A stretch of DNA of 64,000 nt from Gnetum montanum (lineage: Eukaryota > Streptophyta > Gnetopsida > Gnetales > Gnetaceae): contig MNCI01002996.1 of assembly GCA_015680685.1 (NCBI GenBank), positions 702,032 to 766,031 on the forward strand, written 5' to 3'. Below are positions 23,590-34,324 of this stretch, in pieces. Numbering within the stretch: position 1 is the stretch's first letter; each line of letters begins with the position of its first letter. Both the position numbers and the translations under genes were made by a program. The notes beneath the pieces are model-generated. The model saw only the letters and a list, made by a program, of their open reading frames with translations, was not told the DNA's origin and ran no database searches.

Positions 23590-24470
23590 GTTCGAGTTCA
23601 CCTAGGAATAAAACTTGGAAAATGTGAGGCTTGTTATTTCCTTAATGCGAAGAGACAAGTAATTGGTCAATGAAAAGCAGAGAGGAGTTCACTCATAAAA
23701 CAAAACTATAAAATATAATTATTAGAATAAAACTATAAGCTTGGGTAAAAGAAAAGAAAATATTGAAATAATATTTTTTTGGTAAGGAAAAAAAACTCTA
23801 AAATATGCTATATATTTTTTTTAAAAAAAAAGATATATATTTTTTTGAAAAGAAAAATAAATGTATAAAATTATAATACTTATAAAATTAAAATGGGAAA
23901 TAGTAAAATGCAAGATTTTTTAAAAAATAAATTTAAAATTGCATAATTAAATAAAACTACCTTACCTATCCCAGGACTAAGGTAAGGACCACTCAAACAC
24001 AAATTTGAAAATGGGATTGAGAAATGAAGATTTTTTCAAAAAAAGGGATTAAAGAAAAATGGGTGATCAAACCCAAAAGTTTTCAAGAAACAAATCTTTG
24101 AGAACAAGAAACGAAAGGTTTGAAAATTCTTTAAAAATGATTTTTCAAAACAATGGTTGAAAATAGGAATTTTAAATAAAACAAGTTTGAAATAAAGAAA
24201 ATGAAATTTTTGGGAAACATAATAGGAACCGGAAAAGGATAGAAAATAAATATTTCAAAAAATGTGTTGATGCATAAATTTTAGTTACACCAACAAGAAA
24301 ACTTGTTTTAGGAGACTATTGTCTAGGGCGCCTCCCATATGGGTATAAAAACCCAGGAATAGTCTCAGCTGGAGAGGGCTATGTAACTTTTTGCAAATAA
24401 TAAACTAAGAAAGAAAACTTGGAATTTAAATTAAATAATTATCTCGAATACAATGAGTAAGTAAAGAAAT
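23590..24470 (-). other. A-rich leader of the reverse gypsy fragment
   Basis: No coding sequence seen. The stretch is A-rich on the plus strand, with runs of A and AT, and lies upstream of the reverse gag, so it is probably its 5' leader. A primer site could not be recognised. Confidence 0.35.
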
Positions 24471-25860
24471 GAATTTTCCCTGGTTCTGCTATTCCGCCAA
24501 CCACGTGCACCACCTGGAATGTTGTTGTTGTAGAGAGGAAAGAATGAGGAGGAGGAGAAAAGAGAAAAAGAGAGATTGCTTGATGCAGTCTACACGGGGC
24601 AACAACCATGTTTACTCAAAGCCTATTGTTGTCTACCACCTTTTGTGCACTGTCGTAGAGAGAAAGACCATCCACCCACATCTGCACTACCAAGATAAGC
24701 TACCAGCCCAAAGAAAACTGTATGTCTCGTATCCTACCCATGGGCTGCATTGTCGTAGACAAAAGAAAAAGAGAGAGAGAACCCTCTTACGTTGTTGTGG
24801 AGACCCCAAAGATTTGATTTTGAGTCATTGGCTCTTACCTTGGACCCTCCTCGAAGATCAGCTAGAAGTCTATAAAATTCAAGAAAAGAAAGGAGGAAAC
24901 TGCTGCCTTTGGAGAGGAAGTTGTCCCTCAAGACGGATAACAAGAGCATTCCCCCGTCCATCTGCCCACCAAGATATGTCACCCACCACCATCATTGATG
25001 CACGTAATGCTCTCCACCAGTCACCCACGTTCTGTATACCTGCCACTATCATCTACATTACGCGGGTAACTGCAAGCAGTTTCTCTACCACCGTTGGTCG
25101 TTTTAAGTGTCCACCATGTTCCGGCCAGTGATTACTGCCACCCACGTAACACTACCACCACCATGCTACCAAAAATGTCCATGGTTTGTAGTAATTTCCC
25201 ACACATCTTGCATAACTGCTACCATTACTTTCAAAACACCTACCACCTCTCCACATTCTGAAATGGCCGCACTACCACCTTACATAATTTTCAATGTAAC
25301 TGTAGACATGTTTTGCTTGAAATGCCTGTCATAGTAATGGCCACCGCGACACACATCCACTGCCATGTTTTGGGCATTCTCTACTTCCATTTCCATGCTT
25401 TCATTGGCGTTGTAAGGTAGAAGCAAGGTTCAAAAGTCTTTTGTGTGTGTGCTTAGTAGATGTATGTGTTTTATGATTTCATTGGCACATAAAACAAAGG
25501 CGTCCGTGGCAATACGGTTTATGAAATACATGTATACATGAACCTACATTGAAGCTAAAATTAAAGATATTATTATTTACATTGATACTGAAAATTAATA
25601 TATATGCAACAAAGTGACTTAGCACTATGAAATATAAAACGTGTTTGAGTTGTAACTAGAAGAATTGAGACCTTAACCCTTAAAAAAAACTGTAGATGAA
25701 ATGAAAGCATGTGCAACCTGCATGGAATTACTGTAACTAGACTTAAGCTATCTCTTTAAATATCAAGTACTGATACATTTCCTTGATACCATCAATTAGG
25801 GGTCTTAGGAACTATTGAGTAGGATGCAAATGTTGCAATTCATGTTCTTACCCATCTCCA
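24471..25860. other. GC-richer stretch with repeated GTYGTAGAGA words; function unknown
   Basis: The block has higher GC than its surroundings and a 220-codon open frame (24469-25131, plus strand) that resembles nothing I know. Words like TTGTAGAGAGGAAAG (24527), TCGTAGAGAGAAAG (24652), TCGTAGACAAAAG (24752) and TTGTGGAGAC (24796) recur. It may be the LTR or leader of the reverse gypsy fragment at 22355-23585; I see no LTR ends, so this is a guess. Confidence 0.3.
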
Positions 25861-26228
25861 TCTTAATGTAGCCCTTGTCCTAATATAATGGGTTTAACTA
25901 TATGAGTTCTTTTTGTCAATCATCTTTATAAAAGCTGTATCTTTATTTCGTTGCAATCTCTTTAAATCATGTTTAATCATTTTTTAATGTCTATTTTGGT
26001 TCTCCTTTGGCTTTTATGGAACAATGTTACATAAGTTTTTTTTAAAAAAGGCTCATTATCTAATATTCTTTACATATGTCTAAGACATCCAAGATATCAC
26101 TCCCTTAGCTTATTTGAAATATAAGCAACTCCAAGTCTTCTTGTATTACATAGTTTATCTTTTCTTCTCACATTCATCATCCATGTAAGCATTTGCATTT
26201 CTACCACATTAATTTGTTGATCATGGTC
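25861..26228 (-). pseudogene. RTE-type LINE, C-terminal RT fragment
   Basis: Read on the minus strand, the sequence gives INVVEMQMLTWM (about 26210), then RRKDKLCNTR, then LGVAYISNKLRE, in the order of the conserved VAEMRMLRWM and GVAPIEEKLRE blocks near the C-terminus of plant RTE-type RT proteins. The tail with KAKGEPKxTLK (about 26010) corresponds to the GRPKKT block. Several stops are present. A second fragment of the same family is at 34325-35810. Confidence 0.75.
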
Positions 26229-26271
26229 CCATGCCTACCATGAGCGAGGTTGACATCAACAGTCAACCTCT

Positions 26272-27760
26272 ATGTCATACAAAAATTTCATTGAACAACA
26301 TGTCAATGGCCATGGTGTATCCAATGCATCTTTTAGTATAAATAATGTTGTAGGCAATAAAGTGTTGCCCTTTGATATGTCTGGCGGAATTGTTGCTCAA
26401 GTACCTAGCCCTCGATTTCCACTCACGGAGCACATGCTAGTTAGCAATGGTAGAAGCGTTTCCTTTCAATCTGTAAACAATGTTCAGTTTTAGGGCTTAC
26501 CCTCCCTTTATGCAATTCTAGCAAGAGTTGACTTGCCTCCCTTGAGTAGAAGTTCCAGGAAAAATAACAGTTTGTTAATTGGGTCGCAGACTTTGTTCAT
26601 TTTGTTCCCACCTTTCCCTCCAGTTTTTTCATCTTTCCATCCCTTCCACCCCTATCCTCAGAATCAACAGGTTTTTTCTCCCTATTCGACTGATAATTCC
26701 TTTAATTCAACGATTTCCTCGCCATGGCCACATACCATGCACAAAAGCTTTTCGTCGCCAACGCTTTCTAATAGCAAGACCAAAGGCACTTCAAGGACAA
26801 GGAAAGATGGGTAGCAGCGCATTTCAAGGAGCGAAAGCATGCCTGAAAGTAGAAGTTCAGTGTTGCTACAAGAGCCCAGATTGTAGCAGCCTGCAAATGC
26901 CAACAAGAGTGATAACAGAGATGTCAAAAAAATCGCTAAAATTTCCATGTAGGTGGAAGAAGGAAGCGAAGAACACACAACATCGTGGTAAGCCAGTGGC
27001 GCAGAAGCATGGTCTAACAACTTGTTCTAGACAAAATCTGGAATTAAAGAACACTGTAAATAAATCCTCTGTAGACAAAGCTAATTCCAAACTGTCAGAC
27101 AGCGGACGAGGAGAGACTTGTGCCAAGAATTATGAGGGAAAATCCAAACCGGATGTCCGTGAAGAGTAGACGGATGCAAATGAGATAAAGCTAGAATTTC
27201 TTCAAACGCAAGATGACGTGGTATTTGATGGAAGTGGCGCTAGTTCTTACGTTGCCAATCATGTTTCCAACCTGCAAATCACGGAGACCAAGTTTCTAGG
27301 CTACAATGGTGAAGCCCTGGCCTAGATGAACGAGGGACCTATGGAGGAATCTTTCTTTCAAAGGCAACGTTGGTGAGGCTTTGAGGAAAGGACTTAATTT
27401 GCATCCCAAGCAACAAGACTAGTGTTTTGAACACAGCCCAAAATTTGCCAAGTCTATCAGCTCAGACGAAGATCATTGTCAAGATTTTCCAAATTGTGCA
27501 ATGACAGAGAATTGGGCAGGTCCTACATACACGAATTCTCCTCTGTCGAGTTCTCTATCGCTTCCAAGGTTTCCAATGAGATAGCTGAGAAGTGTTTTTG
27601 TGGAGCTGTTGCCTTGCAGTGAAGAACTATGCGAGGTTGCTGCTAGAGATGCACCAGACGGTGGAGTAAATAGAACAAAATGGCAAGGCTTATCCACAGA
27701 TGTGGCTTCAGCCACAAAGAGTTTGAAGAGGATCCTGAAACTTAATTTTGCTTCCTAAAT
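26272..27760 (+). pseudogene. PNRC-motif host-type gene, decayed copy 2
   Basis: This copy extends further left than copy 1: an ATG at 26272 opens 73 codons (MSYKNFIEQH) ending in a TAG at 26491, after which the frame goes on as DLPPLSRSS. The body has YPQNQQVFSPY, HTMHKSFSSP, GTSRTRKDG, SLKFPCRWKKE and LHPKQQ. The C-terminal motif WAGPTYTNSPLSSSLSLPRF (about 27517) keeps the Trp lost in copy 1. A stretch including GSQSAPS seen in copy 1 is deleted here. The end is TKSLKRILKLNFAS at about 27715-27756. Stops at 26491, 27167 and 27324, plus a frameshift, make it a pseudogene. Similarity to copy 1 starts at about 26548. The absence of introns suggests a processed origin, but the parent gene structure is not known here. 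Confidence 0.6.
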
Positions 27761-27959
27761 AGTTTGGCAATGAAACAGTAGCCATGTTTTGCTATAGATA
27801 TTTGATAATCTGGCCTGTTAGGTTGTAAAAAATAATGTGGAACAGTAACATGTAAGTGGTGGTATGCTATTCTCTAATCACTAAACAGTTCTTGCTTTGT
27901 CCACTAGTGTAGCAGAATCCTAATGGACGGTGTATGCTTAATCATGCAATAATGCAAGG

Positions 27960-27967
27960 CGCACAAG
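27960..27967. repeat. hAT target site duplication, left
   Basis: CGCACAAG here and at 31086-31093. Eight bases is the hallmark of hAT transposons. The related sequence at 17825 has a single, uninterrupted site. Confidence 0.88.
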
Positions 27968-28587
27968 CTATGCGCCGGAGATTCGCGATTCCCAAGAAAA
28001 TCTCACGAACCGTTTGCGGTGGATTCGGGCACGCGTACAGAAGCGTGTAAAATCCGCATCGGGTACGTAAATTATAATTTTTGGTTCGATTTTTCAACTC
28101 TCAACGAGAACATTCATTGTCGATTAAAATCTTACCTATTTTTACTGCAAATCGCGTCAAATCTTACCTGTTTCCTGCAAATTGCATCCGCGTCCAATAT
28201 CTTTTATTTACAGACGCTCCTCCTATTTCGCCATTGATAGGGATTTGGATGCTTCCGCACTCTCCAAACGCTTTGTTTCTCTTTCAGCTTTAAAATTTTT
28301 TGCTTCATTTTCAGTTTTTCATTTGCAGGCAATGACGAAGAAGACGATGAACATTTTTTTTGATGCAGGGTCTCGTCTGCCCTGTTTGATTTAGGTGACT
28401 GGGTAGGAGACTTGCCTTATCGGATTTATCTGTTGATGCTTAGAGAATGAGTTGTTAGCATTATCATATTATAAACTTGTTACCTTTACAGAAGAATGCT
28501 CTGCACATCTATCATTCTATACTTTATTATTCTATATTTTTTATCATTCTATATTTTTCAGAAAATCGATGTTTCCTTCTAGTGCAA

Positions 28588-28744
28588 TCTGGACGGGCTT
28601 GCCGAGCCTGCGTAAGCATGCATTGCGAGCGGTTCTCTTGGATCTTAATTCTAGTTTTTGTTTTTAAAAAATTTGGATGATATTTCTTNTCCAAAAGAAC
28701 CGCTCGCAATGCGTGCTTACGCAGGCTCGGCAAGCCCGTCCAGA
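28588..28744. repeat. Near-perfect fold-back next to an assembly gap
   Basis: The 55-base arm 28588-28642 is the reverse complement of 28690-28744 with two differences. The spacer is 47 bases and includes an N at 28689. The right arm ends exactly where the N run starts. It could be a true stem-loop of the hAT element or an artefact of gap filling. Confidence 0.9.
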
Positions 28745-28909
28745 NNNNNNNNNNNNNNNNNNNNNNNNNNNNNNNNNNNNNNNNNNNNNNNNNNNNNNNN
28801 NNNNNNNNNNNNNNNNNNNNNNNNNNNNNNNNNNNNNNNNNNNNNNNNNNNNNNNNNNNNNNNNNNNNNNNNNNNNNNNNNNNNNNNNNNNNNNNNNNNN
28901 NNNNNNNNN
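28745..28909. other. Assembly gap (165 N)
   Basis: Undetermined bases inside the hAT element. Apparent open frames across it have no meaning. Confidence 0.99.
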
Positions 28910-29689
28910 TGATCTTTGGTAGTGGATTTTAGTGGATTTTCGTATCAATTGAGTTGCCTATTTTGCTTAGATTTACCTGCTCCTTACTTTTCGTTTTAGT
29001 TTATTCACATGATTTTAGAGAAAAGATTTTTATTTAGTGGATTGGTTTCGTATTTTTATTCATGGGCCATGGCCATCTCATGTTGCGTCTCTGGTTTCAG
29101 GTAACGGCCGTGATTTCGGCCAGTCATAAATGCACAACCTGTGGCCGTCATTCCAGCCCGTCATTAATGCACAACCTGTGAGGGAAGGGAATCAGTTGGT
29201 TACAAAACTGCTTTCAGGCCTCTCTCCCTCTGCAAGTGCAAACAGAATAGTTCGAAGCATACATTTGTTCAAAGTTCAAACAAAATTTCAGCACCATATC
29301 CTTCCCAAATCTTTTTAGGAAGCCCTAGTCAACATCTGCAGTCAAACATGCAAGAGGCATGAACTCAACCCACAACAACAAATTCGAAAACTCCAAAGAC
29401 CCGCCTTTGAATCTCCTGCTATCCCAACTTTATAAAGCAAGCCCATAAGTCCAAAACATGTCGTGAACTTGCCGAGAGCATTATTAACAGCGCAGAAGCA
29501 GATAGAGCTCTGTGAAAATGGTGGTGGGGAAGGGATTCCTGGTGTAAAAATCTGATAAACTTTATTGGCTTATATGCTTGGTATTAGTTTTTTATGAAAA
29601 TGTAGCAATATTTTTTCTAATGGCACAACCTATTGTTGATTTCATTTTTTATGTTGATAAAGATAAGAAATTTATGTAATTTATGAAAA

Positions 29690-30690
29690 TATGGTATAGA
29701 AATTGATAGCTCTCTTGATTTTTATAATGCTCAGTTACTTCCATTGATTCTAAAAAGATGAATGCTATAAATACCCCATTGCATATGGCTGCATATGCAT
29801 TAAATATTAAGAATATGGTTGAATATGCATTAAATCCAACAAGGCCTTGTGACGATTTTGATTTTGATGTAAGAATAGGCTTCAATTTACTAAAGGACAT
29901 ATAAAAGCATTTAAATGTGAAGATGCTATACTTGATATGGATAGAATAGCTCAAGAAGATCTAGCTGGATGGTGGAGTTTGCATGGTCGAGATAGTAGTA
30001 GATACTCTTAGATTTCAAACTTGAGCAGTGAAGTTTCTTTATCAGATGAGTTTTTTTATTAAACATATAACAAATATTAATATGTATTAATTTTCTTAAT
30101 TAATTTATGAAATGTGATGTTTGAAAACTTGAAATAGTGATGTTTTATATATCATGCATTTTTTAAACACCATAATTAATAGGCTATTAGGTCTTAAGTT
30201 TCAAATGAGTTTGTTTATTGATGAAGTTTTGAATAATTTATAAAATGAATTTTTTAACAATGCAAAAATTTATTCTTATTTTTATCATTTATGTAGGTTG
30301 CATCTTTTTCTGAAAGAAATTGGTCAACATATTTTTTCATTTATCGGATCGAAAGAAATAGTCTAACTCCAAAAAGAGTTGAAAAATTAGTATCTCTTCA
30401 TAGCATGATTAGATTGGAAGAAAGAAAGGAAATAAAATATAGGCAATCACCTATTCTTTGTTGGGATGTTAATCTAGAAGATGATGATGTTCCAATAGTT
30501 GATGATAGAGAAAGTTATTCTACTGACTTAGTTAATGTTCCTGGAGCAATGAATCTTAATATTGATGATTCAATCCTTGATGAAGATGATTGCCATGCAA
30601 ATGATATTAATGACATAGAACAAAATGAAGCAGGTTTTACAAATGTACTCTTTAAAGTAGAGCTACAAATTTACTTTTTAGAGTAGAGCA
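29690..30690 (+). pseudogene. hAT transposase, C-terminal half
   Basis: The region 29760-30000 encodes NTPLHMAAYALN and later GWWSLHGRD, matching the block before the hAT dimerisation domain. After an AT-rich interruption (about 30015-30296), 30298 onward encodes FSERNWSTY, RNSLTPKRVEKLVSLHS and RLEERK. These are the core of the hAT C-terminal dimerisation region, with the characteristic ERNWS. An acidic tail with DDDVP and DEDD follows to the stop at 30684. The interruption may be an intron: it starts after SSEVSLSDE and ends with TTATGTAG before the next block. If so, the 3' half is quite well kept, but stops at about 29903 and 29948 show decay. Confidence 0.82.
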
Positions 30691-31085
30691 AGGAGAAAAT
30701 ATAGGTTAAAATTAGAATTTGAACAATGTGACAATTTCTAAGCTTTGGCAAGAAACTCTTTATCATATATATATATGATAATGCTAAAATATTTTATAAT
30801 ACACATGAGACTCAATACTTAATGTTTCATTGCAATCTTTTATGCAATTTTTAAGCATTAACAATATTTTGAATTTACATTGTACTTGTTCTATATTCTA
30901 CAACGTTTTTTATATGATATATGAGATTTAATTTTTTAAAAAAATTAATATATTTAAATTTTCTCTATCACGTCCCCGGCTACGAACCCGTCCCCACTTT
31001 TTTTTGAGGCACACGTACCCAACACGTTCAGAATCACGAATCCTCGATTCCTCGCGTCCACGAATCGGATTCTTTTGATGCATAG

Positions 31086-31093
31086 CGCACAAG
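31086..31093. repeat. hAT target site duplication, right
   Basis: CGCACAAG, identical to 27960-27967. Confidence 0.88.
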
Positions 31094-31391
31094 GTTTGCA
31101 ATCTTGACCAGTCCTACCTTTGCTTTTTCTTTTGAAATTGACCGTTTGTGTCTGAACATGGCTATACATCCTACGCTCACGCCATCAATGATAAGTAAGT
31201 TTATGTAAAGTCTAAAGTGTACGATCTTGAAACAGAGGACTACCGAGAAGACATAAGGTCCTATGAATTAATAGAACGGATAAGTACGAACCTATTTGGT
31301 TTATTATACAAACTTTTGTGAACGTTCACTGTGCACAGTTTCATTCTATGGTTAGGATATTTATCCTTGGCTTCATTGTGCACATTGTATT
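31094..31391 (+). other. 3' flank of PNRC-like copy 2, after the hAT element
   Basis: It continues the alignment with copy 1 (from about 17840 to 18133). No coding sequence. Confidence 0.6.
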
Positions 31392-31862
31392 TGTTAGAAA
31401 GTTAGAATAAAGTCTGATCTTAGGATTTGATTTTGTGGATTAAGGTTTGATTTTGTACATCAACTTGTCAAAATTAGTTGATTTGCTAAATTAGGAGGAT
31501 GATTTTGTGGATCAACTTACCAAAATTAATTGATTCTTTAAATCAATTAAGACTTTGATTTTGTGAATCAACTTACCAAAATTCTAAATCAATTAGGGTC
31601 TTTCTCTAAATCAATTAGGGCTTAATTTTGTGGATCAACTTACCAAAATTCGTTGATTTTCTAAGGGCTTAATTTTGTGCATCTACTTACCAAAATTAGT
31701 TGATTTTCAAAATCAATTTCTGTCATCAATATTTATCAGTTATTTTCCAAATTTTTTGTTTCTTAATAGATTTCCTATTGTAATTCTTTTCTATAAATTG
31801 CTATAATTGTTGACTTAAGATTAATGAGAGAGTGAAAGAATCTATTTACTTTACTTATTACA
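31392..31862 (+). repeat. Ty1/copia LTR, copy 2
   Basis: It runs from TGTTAGAAAGTTAGAAT to CTTATTACA, with the same 54-bp repeat units (about 31430-31700) as the LTR at 18134-18599. No primer site or gag follows, so this is the right-hand end of the copia-related block. Confidence 0.65.
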
Positions 31863-33329
31863 TGGATAATATTATTATGCACACTATTTTTATAGTGGGT
31901 CACATCTACTTTACTTACTCTATGGATAATATTGTGCTAATAATATAAATTTTTTTTCTTAAATACATGTATATTCTCACATAAAGTTTTATTTGGTGAT
32001 ACTTCTTAACATTTGGAATTTTTGCTTAATACTTGGAGTTGCTTTCATTTGCTTAGTCTTTAGGTTATTTGGGAGTTTTGATATAATGTGGTTTTTCACA
32101 AAGATTCTTCAACTAATTTACTTCCCTTCTTAGCTCAAGGTGACATCATTAAACAGTTATACTTTATTTGAATTCCTAAATTTTTCTCACTCTAGTTTCT
32201 TTTCTTATTACTAGACACATTTAGTAGGAAGTAAAAACCCATTTCGAGGGCAATGTTTGATCCTTTTTCTACTTTAGAAAAGAGGTTTTTCAAAATTGGT
32301 TGTGAGGAAAATCTGAAAAAACATCTTTAGAATCATGGGACCCTTTCCTTTTTGTTGTTTTATTATTTCTCCTCTAAACATCTTTTGCAGTGTTTTTTTG
32401 CATTTGTACTCTAAACTTTTTATTTTTAATATATTTTGGGATATTTTTTGTGTTACCTTAGTGGTAAGGGTCTTGGCTTCGTAACTTGAGATCAAGTTGA
32501 ATTTAAAAAGTGGTTGATAGATCTAAAGGATGTTAAGGGACATAAGTGAAAATTTTTAGTTTCAAATAATCATATAGTTTTGGTTAATGTTTGTATGCCC
32601 TTATCATTTGATACAAGTTTACCAATATGTAGAACAAACAAATAGATCTAATTTTGTGTAGCCCTTAAATAATTTGAGCAACACTAAAGGAAATCATGAA
32701 TCTTCTAAATAAATTTTTTTAACTTGAACTTCAACATAATAACCTATAAAAGTAATTTTTTTTTAGAAATTTGATGAAAAAATAGACCATATCACTTGAA
32801 GTCAAAATAGAAAAAATCTAAATTGATTTACTAGAACAAAGTCATAAAATTATCCATGATAGGAACATGTGGATATAAACTATTTATTTGAGAGGTGCAT
32901 GTCAAGTTTAAATATTTATTTATTTTCTTTTGAGTGAGATGTATAACCAACATAATATTAGAACATAAATGTGCCTTTAGCATGATTTAAACTTTGAACC
33001 AAACATTATTGCCTATTATGCATCCAAGAGAAGTCTCTTGACAATCTTTTATGAACCAAACATTTTGGATATGAAAATATGTTTCATACATGTTTGGAAC
33101 ATGGATATAATTTTTTCTTAAACCCTACAACTTGACCATTACTTTGAATATTAATTTTTTAATAATTAATTAGTAATTTTCATAGGAATCCCCCTTTTTT
33201 AAAGGTAAAGATTGTAATATTAAATTAAAAGCTAGAAAACCAAAATAACATTCCAACTAGCAAACTAGTGAAAAACAAAACTATATAATATAGTAGGAAC
33301 AAACCAAAATAAAAGGGGGCGGGAGGTGT
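31863..33329. other. AT-rich intergenic sequence
   Basis: No gene seen. A direct repeat CTACTTTACTTAC..ATGGATAATATT occurs at 31850-31875 and 31908-31933. A tRNA-like module (TACCTTAGTGGTAAGGGTC at 32454) suggests a decayed SINE. The segment 32281-32400 resembles 35270-35390. Confidence 0.4.
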
Positions 33330-33850
33330 CAGAACCTAAAATAATTAAACTATAGGTACACCCCAAGATTTATAAAAGTTTATAACTCAGTGCTACTAGT
33401 AGAATTAAAATAGTGACCTAGAGTTACCAAGCTAAGACTTGTACCACAAGGCTAATATATAGTCCAATTAGAATATATAACTTAACATTGCCACTAGAAG
33501 TGAACCCATGACTTTGAGCTTTCAAATCAAGAATCTTTCCACTAGGCTAACACCTCATTGTTAAAAAACCAAAATATAATCTCATTAGGATAACTAAATA
33601 GATACTAAAAGACCCTTCATTAAAGCTAAATATACAAAATCTAGAGAGCAAAGCTATTCTTTGATATGGTGAGAGGAGGAGTAGCAACTAGTCCATTGTC
33701 GAGGTGTTGAAACTTGAAATAATTGAAACATAGGTACACCCCAAGACATATAGAAGTTTATAACTCAATGCTCCTTAGTAGAATTGAACATATGACTTCG
33801 GGTACCACTCGGCTAACACCTTATTGTTGCAATTAGTCCATAGTCATTGT
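33330..33850 (-). repeat. Cluster of tRNA-derived SINE-like units
   Basis: On the minus strand, modules such as TTAGCCTAGTGGAAAGATTC followed by ATGGGTTCACTTCTAGTGG (33485-33560) look like the A and B boxes of a tRNA-derived pol III promoter. A similar unit ends at about 33460 (AGCCTTGTGGTACAAG) and a third lies at 33690-33835. The phrase CATAGGTACACCCCAAGA recurs at 33351 and 33730. The assignment rests on box-like words only. Confidence 0.45.
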
Positions 33851-33944
33851 TTGTGTAATAGGTGCATGTCACTAGGTGGCAAGAGTGCATGTTGCCAACT
33901 TGAAAGATGTATTTGACATGTTACTTACTAGTTTTGATATATAG

Positions 33945-34115
33945 GGGCCATCATTTGGAGTGATGGTAAGGTGCTTATTTCTCAACTCAAAAGACATGGA
34001 TTTGAGCTTAGGCATAACCACTTGAAGAGGCTAGGCTTCCACTAATTTACTAATCCTTCCAAGATCCTTCTTGATGGGATGAGCATTGATGCTCTAAGTA
34101 ATGATCATTTTTTAT
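33945..34115 (+). repeat. SINE-like unit, copy 1
   Basis: It has a tRNA-like A box (AGTGATGGTAAGGTGC) and B box (GACATGGATTTGAGC), then GAGGCTAGGCTTCC. A second copy lies at 57862-58040 with the same order of words. It ends near an (AT)n run at 34121. Confidence 0.55.
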
Positions 34116-34324
34116 TTACCAATATATATATATATAGTTTGGTGGAGAACAACTAACATCATATTTGATTGTTAGATGTAGAATAAGTCTATGTGTTCAA
34201 ATTAAGAACAACTTCTAGATAACATATCCAAAATTCTTACTATTTAAGAAACTTCAACTCATCCTTACTTCCTCCATCTTATCCTCCCTTTTATGCATTA
34301 TTCTTTTATGCATGCAAGCTTGAA

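Larger units (their letters stand above)
27968..31085 (+). mobile_element. hAT superfamily DNA transposon
   Basis: The element is bounded by an exact 8-bp duplication. Its ends are CTATGC and GCATAG, a perfect but short 6-bp inverted terminal repeat. Subterminal ATTCG/CGAAT words are frequent at both ends, and GGGTACGT (28061) is mirrored by ACGTACCC (31013). The inside carries the C-terminal half of a hAT transposase (29700-30700). A 165-base N gap (28745-28909) and a fold-back sit in the left half. The N-terminal BED finger and DDE core are not recognisable. It inserted into the 3' flank of PNRC-like copy 2. Confidence 0.88.

Noticed and set aside
24469-25131. 220-codon plus-strand open frame as a gene
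   Set aside because: It has no recognisable domain, an odd composition rich in R, H, C and P, and lies in a block that looks repetitive. I describe the block but do not call a gene.
28658-28948. Open frames across the N gap
   Set aside because: They consist mostly of undetermined residues.
30763-30780. (AT)n run as a functional site
   Set aside because: A simple microsatellite in AT-rich DNA with no other support.
32454-32500. tRNA gene
   Set aside because: Only A-box-like words are present; no cloverleaf can be formed. It is better read as a decayed SINE.
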